From assembly GCA_963662155.1 (NCBI GenBank), contig OY759269.1:18147864-18211863 (forward strand): a stretch of 64,000 nucleotides of DNA, given 5' to 3'. This document shows, one piece after another, positions 1 through 14,215 of the stretch. Each line of letters starts with the position of its first letter. The stretch's first letter is position 1. The position numbers and the translations under genes were made by a program. This stretch comes from Lamellibrachia columna (Eukaryota > Annelida > Polychaeta > Sabellida > Siboglinidae). Under the pieces are notes generated by a model. It was not told where the DNA came from, did no database searches, and was given only the letters and a program-made list of their open reading frames with translations.

Positions 1-240
1 GCTGCAAGCATTTACACAATATGTAGATAGTTTGTTCCTTTAATTTAATGTCATATGTGATAATGACTACTTTTTGATATCCATTGTACATTGATCCTTC
101 ATTAATGATAATTTGAATTTGTATAATCTAATTTGTTAAGTGAGAATAAATATTTCTATAAATATTGTTTCTATAAATATTCAATATCTTATATACTTCA
201 ACTTGATCTCCTCTTAAACTCCTTTAATGTTTAATGTCTG
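1..240 (-). mobile_element. CR1-like retrotransposon 3' fragment (degenerate)
   Basis: On the minus strand this matches the last part of the reverse transcriptase ORF of the intact element at 31262-34245; compare 31440-31640. It carries several frame-breaking changes. The same relic lies at the paralogous place in copy B (about 42730-43215, opposite strand), so it was present before the duplication. Confidence 0.75.
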
Positions 241-440
241 TAATAAAGTAGCATGGCTAGAAACCAAGACCTTTTGTTATTAGCATTATACAAAACTAGT
301 ATCAACAAATCCACTAAGCCATCTGTCTATTAAATGTAACTTGTGATCAAAGCAACAACTAATCATCAAAGCAACTCATCAAATCTCGGGAAGTAAATCG
401 ATACAATTTTTTCACCATATCACAATTCTCACCTCCAGCT
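241..440. other. Intron flank shared with copy B
   Basis: This stretch aligns with the reverse complement of 42430-42620, for example around the shared word 'cttttgttattrgcattat'. It is non-coding intron 2 sequence and marks how far the inverted homology extends upstream of copy A exon 3. No gene is seen here. Confidence 0.65.
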
Positions 441-451
441 TGCCCCTTTTA

Positions 452-466
452 TCTATCTCTCTCTCT

Positions 467-511
<45 letters not shown>

Positions 512-731
512 TTCTATCCTTGTATCTCGCAACTCCCCAATTCCCCAATACAGAGTGAGAGAGAGATAGAGAGAGAGGACAGGGGAAGAAGAGAAGGAGA
601 ATACGAGGACAGGGGAAGAGGAGAAGGATACGCACGCACACATTTATTTATTTCTCTCTTTTTCTATATCTCCCCTTCTCTCCCTACCTGCCTCCCTCCC
701 TCCCTCCCTCCCTCCCTCCCTCCCTCCCTCC

Positions 732-794
<63 letters not shown>

Positions 795-1319
795 AAGGGA
801 GAGAGAGAGATAGATAGAGAGATAAGGAGATAAATGTATGCGTGCATCTCCTTCTCTCCTTCCCCAGCCCTCGTATTTTTCTCTCTCTCTCTCTCTCTCT
901 CTCTTTATCTCTTTCTTTTTCCCTATATCCCTCTCTCTCCTGCTCCCTCTATCTCTCTCGCCTTATCTCTCTCCTTCTCTCTCTATCTCTCATCTCTATA
1001 TCTCCCTCTCCTTCTCTCTTTCTCTCTCCCTCTCTCTCTCTCTCTCGCTTTCACTCTATCTCCCTCTCTTTTTTTCTCACTCTCTTGCCTTCTCTCTCTC
1101 TCATTCTCCATCTCTTTCTATCTTATTACCTCTCACTACTTTTATCCTTCCCTGTAAGCCTCTATATATTTATCTCTCTCCTTTTCTCCTTATCTCTCTC
1201 GCTCTCTATTTTTTTTCTCTCTCCTTGTATCTCTCGCTCCATCTCTTTCTCTATATCCTTCGCTCTCTATTATACTCTCTGTCTATCTTCCTCTCGCTCT
1301 CGTCTTCTCTGTCTCTCTC

Positions 1320-1406
<87 letters not shown>

Positions 1407-1813
1407 CTCTCCCATTATGTCTCTCCATCTCCCATCTCTCTCTTTCTCTCCTCCTATCTCTCTCTATCTCGCTTTCCCTCTATCTCCCTCTCTTTCTTTC
1501 TCAATATCTTGCCATCTCTCTCTCTCATTCTATCTATTTCTATCTTATTATTTCTCACTACTTTTCTCCTTCCCTGTAAGCCTCTATATATCTATCTATC
1601 TCTCTTTCTCTCCATATTTTTCTGTATTTTTTTCTCTCTCTCCTACTCTCGCTCTCCTTCTCTCGTTGTATCTCTCGCTCCTTCTCTTTCTCTATCTATT
1701 TCGCTCTCTATTATCCTCTCTCTCTCTTCCTCTCGCTCTCGTCTTCTCTTTCTCTCTCCTCTCTCGCTCTCTCTCTATATATATATATATATATCCCTCT
1801 TTCTCCTTCTCTT

Positions 1814-1848
<35 letters not shown>

Positions 1849-2165
1849 TATCCTTCCCTCTCACGTTCTATGTCTCTCTCCTCTCTATATCTCTCCTGCC
1901 TCTCTCTCCCTCTCTCTTTCTCCCCTTCTCTCTCTCTCTCCCAACTCTTTCTCTCTCTTTCTCTCCTTCTCCCTCTCTACAACTCTCCATCTCTCTATGG
2001 TTCTACGTCTCTCTATATTACACAACTCTTTATCTACTGGTCTCTCTCTCTCACTCTTTGTCTCTCCCTCCCTCTTATCTCTCTTCGCCACACACTGTAT
2101 CTCCCCTTCTCTAGCTATATCCCTCTCCCTCCTTCTCGCTCTATTTCTCTCCTTCTCTCTCTCTC

Positions 2166-2196
<31 letters not shown>

Positions 2197-2403
2197 CTTC
2201 TTTTATCTCTCCTACTATGTCTGTTCTTCTCTATCTTTCTCTCTTTCTCTCTATCTCTCTACTTCTCTCTCTCTCTCTCTTTCTTTCTCACTCTCTCACT
2301 CTATCCCTCTCTCTCCTGCTCATCTCATATTTTCTCTCATTCCCTCGCTCTATTTCGTTATATCTCTCTACTTCTCTCTCTTTCTCTCTCTCTCTCTCTT
2401 TAC

Positions 2404-2438
<35 letters not shown>

Positions 2439-2466
2439 CATAATTAACCATAACTATTAACGCATA

Positions 2467-2511
<45 letters not shown>

Positions 2512-2542
2512 GTGAGAGAAAGCGAGTTAAAGGTTTTATATA

Positions 2543-2573
<31 letters not shown>

Positions 2574-2821
2574 TTCGCTCTCTTTCTCTATCTCTGTCTA
2601 GCTCCATATCTCCCTACCTCTTTCTCTCTTTCTATATCTTTCTCTCTCGCGTTTTCTCTCATCCCTTCTCTCTTTCTATATCTCCTTCTCTCTCTCCCCT
2701 TCACCTCTGTTTCCTTCTTTCTCACTATCCTTCTCTCTCTCTCTCTCGCTCATACTCCTCTCTCTTTTTATCTTTTTTTCTCTATCTATTTATCTCTCAT
2801 TCTATCTCTCTGTTTGTTTCA

Positions 2822-2852
<31 letters not shown>

Positions 2853-2945
2853 TCTTTCCTTCTCTCTCTCATACTCCTCTGTCTCTCTCTAGCTCTATTT
2901 TTCTCTGTCTCTCTCTCTAGCTCTATTTCGTCGTCTCCCTATTTC
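452..2945. repeat. Polypyrimidine and (TA)n microsatellite block
   Basis: About 2.5 kb of (CT)n, (CCCT)n at 688-733, and several (TA)n runs (about 750-770, 1335-1403, 1774-1793, 2411-2440, 2469-2504, 2540-2572). The long Ser/Leu-rich reading frames here are artefacts of the repeat. It lies in intron 2 of copy A and mirrors the purine-rich block at 39640-42380 in copy B. Confidence 0.9.
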
Positions 2946-3014
2946 ACATAAATACACGGCGATGCATATATGAATGCCGGAGTAAATAGTGACCATTCCC
3001 CAAACTTGTCATAG

Positions 3015-3169
3015 TACCTACTTACTGAAGGCATCACGCTGCATTGGCACGGCATGTTCATGCTCAACACGCCTTGGATGGATGGCGTCGGCTACATCAC
3101 TCAGTGTCCCATACCGGCCCACCAGAGCTTCACCTACCGCTTCAAGGCGTTCCCATATGGAACCCACTG
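3015..3169 (+). CDS. Copy A exon 3 (first T2/T3 copper motif), 5' end deleted
   Basis: Encodes the HWHG motif and the segment ending GTHW, in the first cupredoxin domain. Compared with copy B (39366-39541), 27 nt including the normal acceptor are replaced by 6 nt. The replacement creates 'catag' directly before 3015, which could act as an acceptor and keep the reading frame, since 155 nt against 176 nt is a difference of 21. The donor is ctg|gtgagg at 3170. The start at 3015 is inferred. Confidence 0.7.
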
Positions 3170-3584
3170 GTGAGGGAAAGGAATTGTTTCATCAAACAAT
3201 ACCACAGTTTTTCGTGAGCGATATCATTGATCTGTCCTAAAATGTGATTCAAGTTATGCTGAGTAAAGACGTGTGGTGCGTTAATTAACCATAAGTATTA
3301 ACGCATAATATATGTTCCACAATATGAGTGAATGCATGTTTAGTAAATAACAAATGTGTGTCATGCGCGAACCTCGGTTTTATTATTTAATATTAAACAT
3401 ATTTCAAACTACGAGATGATCAGATCAAATCAAATTATATACAATATATTTACCAATATATACATCAATCAAATGTATAACACGTTTCTAACACAAATAT
3501 TTCCCAGTTGACCCAAACCACGAAAACAAGTTGCTTTGTCTGTTAATTCTAAAACGAAACAGGACACCTGCCTTCCCACCACAG

Positions 3585-3824
3585 GTACCACGACCACTTC
3601 TCCAACACACGTCTCGACGGTCTGTTCGGACTGTTGATTGTCCACCGAGAACTGCCGAGGCTGTCAGAGTTCCTCGTCAGTGTGCAAGACTGGTATCACT
3701 TTCCTGCTGGCGCGGCTGACTTGCACAATCCCTTGCGGTTGGCGTATTCCGGCACAGGTGACGCATATACCTCGGCTGAACAACGCGACAAGGCTGTCGA
3801 CAACAGTGGGGTGACGATACGCAG
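3585..3824 (+). CDS. Copy A exon 4 (second T2/T3 copper motif)
   Basis: The 240-nt exon has acceptor accacag| and donor cgcag|gtataa. Its first base completes the Trp codon of exon 3, giving WYHDH, the second trinuclear-copper motif of laccase-type oxidases. It then continues through domain 1 (GLLIVHRE, DWYHFPAG). It is open and the same length as copy B exon 4. Confidence 0.9.
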
Positions 3825-3934
3825 GTATAACTTTGTTCTTCCGCGTTGCTCCATTTATGAAAGCGAAACAAAAGTCATGGTTATGGGGCTATACGCCTAC
3901 AAGAAGTAATTATAACTAACCATGTACAACTAAC

Positions 3935-4105
3935 ATCAAGAATATCACACCAATGTTTAACTCAGAATGTGTTCTAAATGTGGGGTCGTCTATTCTCCAG
4001 TGGGAGAGTCGTTTCTCCAGTTGACTGAATGCTGACATGTTCACCAGCGCGACCGATATGCGCATGCGCAGTTCAATGAAAATCGGGTAACGTAGACTAC
4101 CTGTT
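3935..4105. repeat. Interspersed repeat, about 160 bp
   Basis: Similar to 48645-48805 and to the reverse complement of 38440-38630. Shared features are 'atcaagaatatcac', 'cagaatgtgttcta', 'ctgacat' and a terminal 'tatgcgcatgcgcag'. The 38.4-kb match is the paralogous intron 4 copy, while the 48.6-kb match is in a different intron. This suggests a short dispersed element of unknown class. Confidence 0.6.
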
Positions 4106-4119
4106 GCATAATTTAACAA

Positions 4120-5260
4120 GAACACGATTTAACAAGATTGCCGTCCCAAACAACAACTTCCAGATGGCAAGTGGACAAGGAAGCCATTGGCTTATTGAGA
4201 GTCCAACAATTTTATCATCTATATGTAGCCCGCCCTTATCAGATATATGTCAATTATATTTTAAAACATATTATCGCCTCTATTTGTGGCTCCAGGCAAG
4301 CAAACTACAACGTCATCTCCCTCATTTAAGACTCGGTCGGTCTTCCTTCCTAACACACTCTGTACTACGGTCTTGTCACATGGCAGACTGTTATCAATCT
4401 CCCTCTCTGTCACCAACCTGCCAACTTTCCATCCCGTCTCCTAGCTAGATTGCGTTCTCGTCGCCTTCACTCCTGCCACCTTCGTTCCTTTCGCCTTCTC
4501 TCCCGTCTCCCTCGCTCTCATCGCCTTCACTCTCGTCTCCTTCCCTCCCGTGTCTCCCACTCCCATCTCCATCGCTCCAGTTTTCTTCCCTCCCGTTTCT
4601 TTCCTCCCCGTCTCCTGACGTCCCGTCTCCCTGCTACCTATCACCTTACCTCCTCTCAGCTTCCTCCCAGGCTGAGGTGAGCTCTCCCTGGCATCTCAAG
4701 ATTTTAACAAGATTTAATAAGATTGCCATCCCAAACAACAAGTTTCAGATGGCAAATGGACAAGGAAGCCATTGGCTTATCGATAGTCCAACCATTTTAT
4801 CATCTATGTGTAGCCCGCCCTTATAAAATATCTGTCAATTCTATTTTTAAACATATTCACACTACTAGCATTAACACAATCATTTGGCAATTTGTTCCAT
4901 TCATTTATCACCCTCTGTGAGAAAGAGTACTTTCTCATGTCCAACCTACACTGTTCCTTAACTAATGCTGCTTTGTGTCCTCTGGTTCTACTGCCTTCTT
5001 TAAGTTAGAAGAACATATTTCTATCAACATCCTCATAACCGTTCACTATTTTAAACACTTCTATTTGGTATCCGCTTAGTCTCCTGATCTCTAGTGTTGT
5101 CAAACCACATGGTAATAAGCGGATTTCTTAACTAAGGTCTCTCAATTCTGGATTAATTTTAGTTGCTCTTCGTTTTATTCTTTCTAGCTTGTCTATGTCC
5201 TTCTTACGATACGGCCTCCATGTTTGTATACAATATAGTTCTGAAATTCCTCAAAGAGAG
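4120..5260 (-). mobile_element. Two CR1-like 3' fragments flanking a 15-bp minisatellite
   Basis: 4126-4310 and 4708-5260 each begin with the 'aacaagattt' tail and the '...ggacaaggaagccattgg' 3' UTR of the CR1-like family. The second continues into degenerate ORF2 C-terminal sequence. Between them, about 4450-4645 is a pyrimidine-rich array with a 15-bp period (units like 'ttctctcccgtctcc'), which produces an apparent pentapeptide-repeat ORF on the minus strand. Confidence 0.75.
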
Positions 5261-7459
<2,199 letters not shown>

Positions 7460-8117
7460 ATACGACGGGAGTCTGATCAACGGCAAGGGTCGCTGGAACG
7501 ACCAGCAAGTTCCGCTAACGATCTTTAACGTAACAGTCGGACAGACGTACCGTTTCCGTGTGGTGAACACTGGCTGCGAGAGAGGCTTCGTTGTAAGCAT
7601 CGACCGGCACAGTATGAGGGTCGTGGCTCTGGATGGCGTAGACGTGGAACCGCTGTCTGTCGACTCGTTCATGATCTTCATTGGCGAGTCGCTCGACGTC
7701 GAATTGGACGCTAACAAGGCTGGAGGCCAGTACTGGATGCGGGCCGTGACACTCCGGCACGGCAAGGGTCGTAATCCGGTACCGGACGGCATCATCAATG
7801 GCGTCAATGCTATCCTACGTTATGGGGACGTTGTCGGCGATGCTGAGCCGACGTCGACGCCAAGGGACTGCACCAGCAGCCGACCATGTCACGTCTTCAA
7901 CTGTCCGTTCGGCGGGTATCCAGACTCCGAACACAAGATCTGTCTCAAGGTGTCGGACGCTCTCATCGATGAAGCTAGCGATGACTTCAGGGCCAATTAC
8001 GGCCTCACGGAACAGCCCGCAGCCGAACACTTTCTCAATTGGAACGTCGTCGTCGGGCCATCGATGAACGCGCGTCGGTTCCTGATCCCCAAGATGCCAT
8101 TTTACCTCGACTACCAA
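7460..8117 (+). CDS. Copy A exon 5 (second cupredoxin domain)
   Basis: A 658-nt exon with acceptor ccacacag| and donor taccaa|gtgcgt. It encodes the middle Cu-oxidase domain, recognisable by TYRFRVVN, FMIFIGESLDV and YWMRAVT. It is fully open and the same length as copy B exon 5 (26050-26707), with about 15 residue differences. The middle domain normally has no copper ligands, and none is seen. Confidence 0.93.
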
Positions 8118-8409
8118 GTGCGTTATACCGTATCTGAATCATGTTTTTATTGTGTCTTAGCTAACTTATAATTCTCTGACTCGATGATGAATCAATAATA
8201 TATCACTCATAGTCTAATAACCAGTTTATTTCCATTGATGCTTTCGTCCGTCTGCGGTTTTGTATAAATACCCATTTATTTAATTTCCTTGTTGTTTTTC
8301 GCAACGTTCTGACATTTGTTCATTAGGTCAACAACATGACGACAACTCGAACAATGAATGTAATGTTTAAGCTAGAGAGCAGTAATCAGCACTAATACAA
8401 TATCTTCCA

Positions 8410-8690
8410 ACCTATAGTTTTTTGAAACGTGGCCAATTTCGTTCACCCCGGTTTGCCTGTGTCGTTCGGAAGAGACACTAAAAGCCGTTGGTCCCTTCCA
8501 CCTGGTTTCTATGCCAGGGAAAGTAAAACATTCCACAGGGGGGTAAATGCGTAACCTAGCGTGGGATAGCAGAGTGTGGGTCTCTATATCTATACCACCG
8601 ACTCTAGCTCCCACGTCCATAGTTGTTTCCAGATCGGGCGCCTGACAGGCCGTAGCTGACAGGAGTCTATAGTAGTGCATGGATGGTTTC
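8410..8690 (+). mobile_element. SINE-like relic in intron 5 (shared with copies B and C)
   Basis: Contains the family core ('ttcgttcacccc', 'gttcggaagagacactaaa') also found at 25500-25790 in copy B, partly at about 51760-51890 in copy C, and in the tRNA-headed elements at 26960 and 46440. It lies just upstream of exon 6 in all copies, so it is older than the duplications. The tRNA head is not recognisable here. Confidence 0.6.
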
Positions 8691-8700
8691 ACTTTGACAG

Positions 8701-9310
8701 GATCACATCGTGCCATGCGACGACAATGTCTGTGATGCTGACGGCTGCAAATGCACAAACATTCTCGACCTACCATTCAATAAAACAATCCAAATGGTGT
8801 TCACCAACTACAACCCGACAAAACCGCAAAATCCCGGGCACCACCCGATCCACATGCACGGGCACAACTTCGCTGTGTTGGCCATGGGCTACCCGACCTT
8901 CAACAGCACCACCGGACGTTACGTCAGCCCGAACGACGACATAAACTGCACCAACAGGCTGTGCTCGAAAGCAGCATGGCGTAACGGCCGAGAACCAGCC
9001 CTGAATCTCGTCAACCCACCTGTGCGTGACGTCGTCATCGTTCCGGCCGGTGGCTACGTCGTTATCCGGTTCCGCGCGACCAACCCCGGGTTCTGGTTGT
9101 TCCATTGCCATCTGGAAATGCACACCATGGAAGGGATGGTGATGGTGCTAAGGGTGGCAGTCGACCGCATACCCCGACTGCCCAGAAACTTCCCGACGTG
9201 CAATGTGTTCGACTGGACGGCGGAGGAGTATGAGTACTACCAGAGGCCGGCGCCTCCAACGATGCTGCCACCGACGACGCCAACGGCTCCATCTCACCCA
9301 CCACCACATG
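8701..9310 (+). CDS. Copy A exon 6 (third cupredoxin domain, T1 copper site)
   Basis: A 610-nt exon with acceptor tttgacag| and donor catg|gtatgt. It encodes HPIHMHGHNF and FHCHLEMHTMEGM. These supply trinuclear-cluster ligands, the type 1 copper ligands (His, Cys, His) and an axial Met ten residues after the Cys. The exon ends in a Pro-rich linker. It is 33 nt shorter than copy B exon 6, all within the linker and in frame. Confidence 0.93.
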
Positions 9311-9386
9311 GTATGTATTATGTAGTATAGGATAAACGTGGCTACTTATTTGTATACATCGTATTACGAGTTTCCAAAGCGCCAAA

Positions 9387-9463
9387 GTGTGTGTGTGTGT
9401 GTGTGCGTGCGCGCGTGCGTGCGTGTGTGCGTATGTGTGTGCGTGTGAGTGAGCGTGTGTGTA
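9387..9463 (+). repeat. (GT)n/(GC)n-rich microsatellite in intron 6
   Basis: An alternating gtgtgt/gcgtgc tract close to the acceptor of exon 7. Copy B has (GGC)81 in the corresponding intron instead. Confidence 0.9.
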
Positions 9464-9487
9464 ATTGTCCGTGTCCATGTAACACAG

Positions 9488-9851
9488 TGAAGCGGAAGGA
9501 GATCACCTGCTTCACGTTCGACGACGGCTTCACGGGCACGTCAGGAGAGTGGGTGTCGAGGACGAAGACAGTCGACCTGGTCAACCGTGACTGCGTCTCT
9601 GGCCTCTGTGCCTACTTCCCCGGCGTCCGCTCCAGGCTCGAGGTGCCCCGCTTCTCTGCAGCATTCGATGCTTGGGGAGAGTCAGCTTCTGGCTGAAGAA
9701 CCTTGATGACGGCCCGAGCGGAATCATCACGAACGGAGATTGTAATTCGGGAGAAGCCCCGTCGCTGTTCGTGTATGGCGGCTGGTCGGAACAGCTGAAA
9801 GTCGGAATGTTGGGCAATGGCGGTTATGTGGCAACTGCTACGGTGCCAATG
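9488..9851 (+). CDS. Copy A exon 7 (LamG start), frameshifted
   Basis: Acceptor aacacag| and donor ccaatg|gtaagt. It encodes the start of the LamG-like domain (ITCFTFDDGF, VDLVNRDC). At about 9680 it reads 'gagagtcagc' where copy B has seven extra bases. Length is 364 against 371 nt. The frame shifts and meets TGA at 9694-9696, so LamG cannot be completed from this exon as it stands. Downstream of the deletion the original frame remains open (PSGIITNGDC, LFVYGGWSEQ). Confidence 0.88.
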
Positions 9852-10775
9852 GTAAGTGTGACTGAAGTTGGTGATGGTAGGAACGAGTTGTTGGCGGAAA
9901 TAACATGTCTGCGAGGGGCTGGAGTGTAAAACGCTTTGATCGATCCAAAGGACGGGATACCGCGCATTGTAAGTTACCTTTACAACATAATAAGTTACCT
10001 TTACAACATTATAAGTTACCTTTACAACGCCGTCCGTCTTCTACTCCGTTGTTTCGTTAATAATTCATTAACATAACAAATGTTAATTTACTCTTCAATG
10101 TCTTCTACAAGACAAGTGGATTCGTGTCATTTCATTTCTTAAAATTGCACGTCAGACACTGTAAGGAAGGTGAAGAAACGGCGAGAAAAAAAAATGGTAC
10201 TTTTAGAGCTATGAACATTATATCTTTTATCTCGTAAAGAAGGTATCTGCACTGGAACTCGCAAGTAATTTCCTTCGAACACATCACGCAAATTCGCATG
10301 GTGGTCAATCGGCTACTCTTTTAGTTCTGAAAAAAAAATGAAATGGCAAGTCTGGTTTGGAATGTATCTAACAAATTACAATGAAATAGTGCATGGAGGT
10401 TGAAAATTCCACTCTTTGGTATATTAAAATAATTTAAGGGTATTACTGGTAATGTTATTTATTTAAGATTTTAATAAATAATTTCCCAAGAAATTCGGAA
10501 ATATTTTATAAATTAATAAGAAATTCCCCCAAAAAATGCATTGGTGCAAATACCAACTATTTCAAAAACGCAACAATTTAAGGTGATTTCACATCACGTT
10601 TATTTTATTTTGCGGCAGTTTGCATAGTATTAGCCCTGTTCACATTTGTTCTGTATTTTATGTGACTCGCAATATAATTTGTTTATCCAGCAATATAGGC
10701 CAGGTACAAAACAACACATGACAAGTGACGACAAGGCTTATAAAAACAGCTTTGTATGACAATGTATCTCTGTAG
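9852..10775. other. Intron 7 of copy A
   Basis: AT-rich intron with a short triplicated motif 'taagttacctttacaaca' at about 9970-10027. No gene seen. Its 3' end ('...gtatgacaatgtatctctgtag') aligns with copy B but lacks the inverted-repeat element found there at 21677-23431. Confidence 0.7.
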
Positions 10776-10872
10776 GCACTCCGACAATGGCATCACGTGG
10801 CAGTCACGTGGGACGGAAGGAGAATGACGACATACGTCGACGGGGCTCGAAAGAGCTCTAAAACATTGCCAG
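10776..10872 (+). CDS. Copy A exon 8 (LamG)
   Basis: A 97-nt exon with acceptor tctgtag| and donor gccag|gtttgt. It encodes WHHVAVTWDGRRM and TYVDGARK, the typical 'W-x-HVAVTWDG ... YVDG' core of LamG_3/concanavalin-A-like domains. It is nearly identical to copy B exon 8 (21542-21638). Confidence 0.9.
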
Positions 10873-11282
10873 GTTTGTTACTCGATTTGTTTTTGGTGCT
10901 ATTACAATATCCTGATAACAGTGGCATATCAAGGGCCTCGCAAGGGTAAAGGGGGCCAAGTTTAATCGACCATTAATTTACCAAGTTACCATGTAGTGGC
11001 GCAACAGGTTATATACGTGTTTTTAATCAAGCCAAAGGGGACCATAATCTAATGGCCTCCGTCTAAATACGCAACTGCCGTATAAAGTAGAAGAAATTAG
11101 TGTTATAGTTTATAGTTTATATTAGTTTAATGTTTACATGGAATGCCAGTAAGACTTGTAGGCAGTTGGTTTGCAATCCTTAAAACATTGGTAACATATT
11201 TAATGCAATACGTTCTGTGTCTATTACAGGTTGCTCTCCTCTTTGTCGCTGAAGTCCGGGGCGAGGCTGACATTGTTCTATT

Positions 11283-11543
11283 TCAATCATTAATCCCGTT
11301 TTCACAGCCGTCTCCGACACAAGTCTCCAATATTCTCTCGCTCAGAATAGCGACACTACTCGCCAAGTGTTTCTTCGAATAATCCTCCCATTTCAGTCGA
11401 GGTCTTCCTCTTCTCCTTCTACGCTCCATTCTGAGCTCATGCGCTCTCGTGGTCAATCGTTCCCCTTCCTTTCTTTCCACGAGCTCAGCCAACGTTATCC
11501 TGCTCATCACCAGCTTTCTCCCGAAACTCTCTTTCATTCCCAC
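11283..11543 (-). mobile_element. Retroelement C-terminal remnant in intron 8
   Basis: The minus strand reads RRRRRGRPRLKWED, resembling the basic 'GRPR-x-RW-x-D' C-terminal region of many invertebrate non-LTR polyproteins. The same sequence, more degraded, lies in intron 8 of copy B (about 20950-21370, opposite strand), so it entered before the duplication. A run of 'cagctcctcctccg' repeats sits at about 11550-11605. Confidence 0.5.
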
Positions 11544-11697
11544 CTCCTATGTCAGCTCCTCCTCCGTCAGCTCCTCCTCCGACAGCTCCTCCTCCGACAG
11601 CTCATCCATTCTTATCTTAGAGTGTTAACATGTAGGCATTCCAAAAACTGAAAACGTCAGTAAAGAAATAATGCATAATTATGTTGTGAATGTCCAG

Positions 11698-11795
11698 GTT
11701 CGAAGCTGGCAAGTCCTGCCTGTCCGCTCGTGCTCGGAGAAGCCGCTGGCTCAACGAACCGCGTGCTGCGTCCGTTCAATGGCTACCTCGATCAG
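11698..11795 (+). CDS. Copy A exon 9 (LamG)
   Basis: A 98-nt exon with acceptor gtccag| and donor gatcag|gtaacg. It encodes ACPLVLGEAAG and RPFNGYLDQ, the strand leading into 'F-x-G-x-(L/I)-D' that is typical near the LamG C-terminus. Same length as copy B exon 9 (20784-20881). Confidence 0.9.
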
Positions 11796-12059
11796 GTAAC
11801 GGGGCTTACTATTGTCTCATATCAAGAGACTAAATGAGAATGATAATTGCTTAATCTACAGGAGACAAACATGCCCTCAAAATATGGATGCTGACTAAAT
11901 AAAATAGGTATTAAATGCCAAACCAACAACAACAACAGCGATACAACGATTACACACATTAAATATACTATAATTATTAATAAAACCTTACACCATGTAG
12001 AATAGAGTGTCATAGCATTGTGTCTTGGGTCGTTGTACTCCACACTGCTCCTTCTGGGA

Positions 12060-12305
12060 ATAGATGTAGGTTTGTGCATTATTACTCGAGAGGACGGGTT
12101 TCGAATCCTTGCTGCCGTTTCGAAGTTTGTGCAATTTCTTTCATTCCACCTTTCCTCATTTATTTCATTCATCTGTACATATATAAATGAATCGTGGCTG
12201 AATGCTTCGAAGAGAAGTCGAGTTGGTGTTGGAATGAACAGTCTGCCGGGAGTGAAGTGTGAAGCGCTTTCGAAGGTCCCAAAGACCGGATACAGCGCTT
12301 TAAAA
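12060..12305 (+). mobile_element. SINE-like relic in intron 9
   Basis: A B-box-like 'ggtttcgaatcc' at 12097-12108 is followed by the family core ('gtttcgaagtttgtgcaatttc') and a tail ending 'aagcgcttt...gatacagcgctttaaaag'. The paralogous relic is at about 20265-20500 on the opposite strand. It resembles the better preserved SINE at 26960-27299. Confidence 0.6.
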
Positions 12306-12401
12306 GAATTGTGTGAATGCGTGCGTGCGTGCAAGCATGCGTGCGAGAGTGCGTGCGTATTACTCGTAATCTTATCTAAGTGTATTGTTTATTTCTCCCA
12401 G

Positions 12402-12515
12402 ATCTGTCTCTACAACACAGCTCTAACAGCGGCGGAAGTTCGTCTTTTGAAGACAAACCCATCCATAACCCAATTACCAACGCCGACGGTACATCGTGGA
12501 GCCAACAGAGGGTAG
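12402..12515 (+). CDS. Copy A exon 10 (LamG end, stop)
   Basis: Acceptor ttctcccag|. It encodes ICLYNTALTAAEVRLLK, matching the closing 'YN-x-AL-x-AEV' of LamG_3 domains, then a short Thr/Pro tail and TAG at 12513-12515. Copy B exon 10 (20098-20217) is two codons longer near the stop. Confidence 0.9.
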   Translation: MCLYNTALTAAEVRLLKTNPSITQLPTPTVHRGANRG

Positions 12516-12611
12516 CACGTGTGGCATGCATCGTCATGGATTCTACAAGTGTCGATCTGACACCTCTTTAATTATTTCTTGTTCCTTTTTTCGATTAATG
12601 TATGCAATATT

Positions 12612-12617
12612 AATAAA
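12612..12617 (+). promoter_or_regulatory. Polyadenylation signal AATAAA of copy A
   Basis: AATAAA lies about 97 nt after the stop. The same signal is at 19961-19966 in copy B. Confidence 0.7.
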
Positions 12618-13197
12618 ATATCTCGCAAATATACGTGACATTGTCTACACATGACCACAAATTAGTGCATTTTCTGTATCAAAATAAATATTGTTATTAA
12701 ATACTGTTAACAAATCAATGAATCTCCATTACCAAAATATACGTTTTCTTAAAAATATACACCCGGGCACTGCATCATGGGAAGATCACCCCAGAATCAA
12801 ATCCACTTTGACCGTGAGTTTACGAAACATTACTAGGATGTACACATTCGTTCTACTCTGATGTCCCGGCACAGATTAAAATTGTGTACATGACAAGTCG
12901 AGTGTCAGAATTACGTAGATTTAGCGAATATTTAGTGCAACATTCATTCAAGTCATGCCATATTGTTCTGGAATTATTTTTAAAGACGATATATTATTGT
13001 ACTGGGGGAATCTTGAAATAGTTTCTTTGGTATGGAATTTCACAAAGCAATATGGGGCTATAACATTTCACGAAGGAAAATTACAACAATACTAGTAAAT
13101 CGCTAACTAATATTCAATAACTTATAACAAATAAACATAATAAGAACCAGGGATGGAATTAACTTTGAATGCCGTTATTACCATATGCAACCGATGC
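12618..13197. other. 3' flank of copy A
   Basis: As far as about 12770 it still aligns with copy B flank (19810-19960). Beyond that it is AT-rich with no gene seen. Confidence 0.65.

Positions 13198-14215
<1,018 letters not shown>

Noticed and set aside
440..2460. Several long Ser/Leu/Tyr-rich reading frames, up to 540 codons
   Set aside because: They are translations of CT/TA microsatellites; no start context, domain or conservation.
4441..4644. Pentapeptide-repeat protein (ETGRK-like)
   Set aside because: The 15-bp period keeps any frame open; lies between two transposon fragments in an intron.
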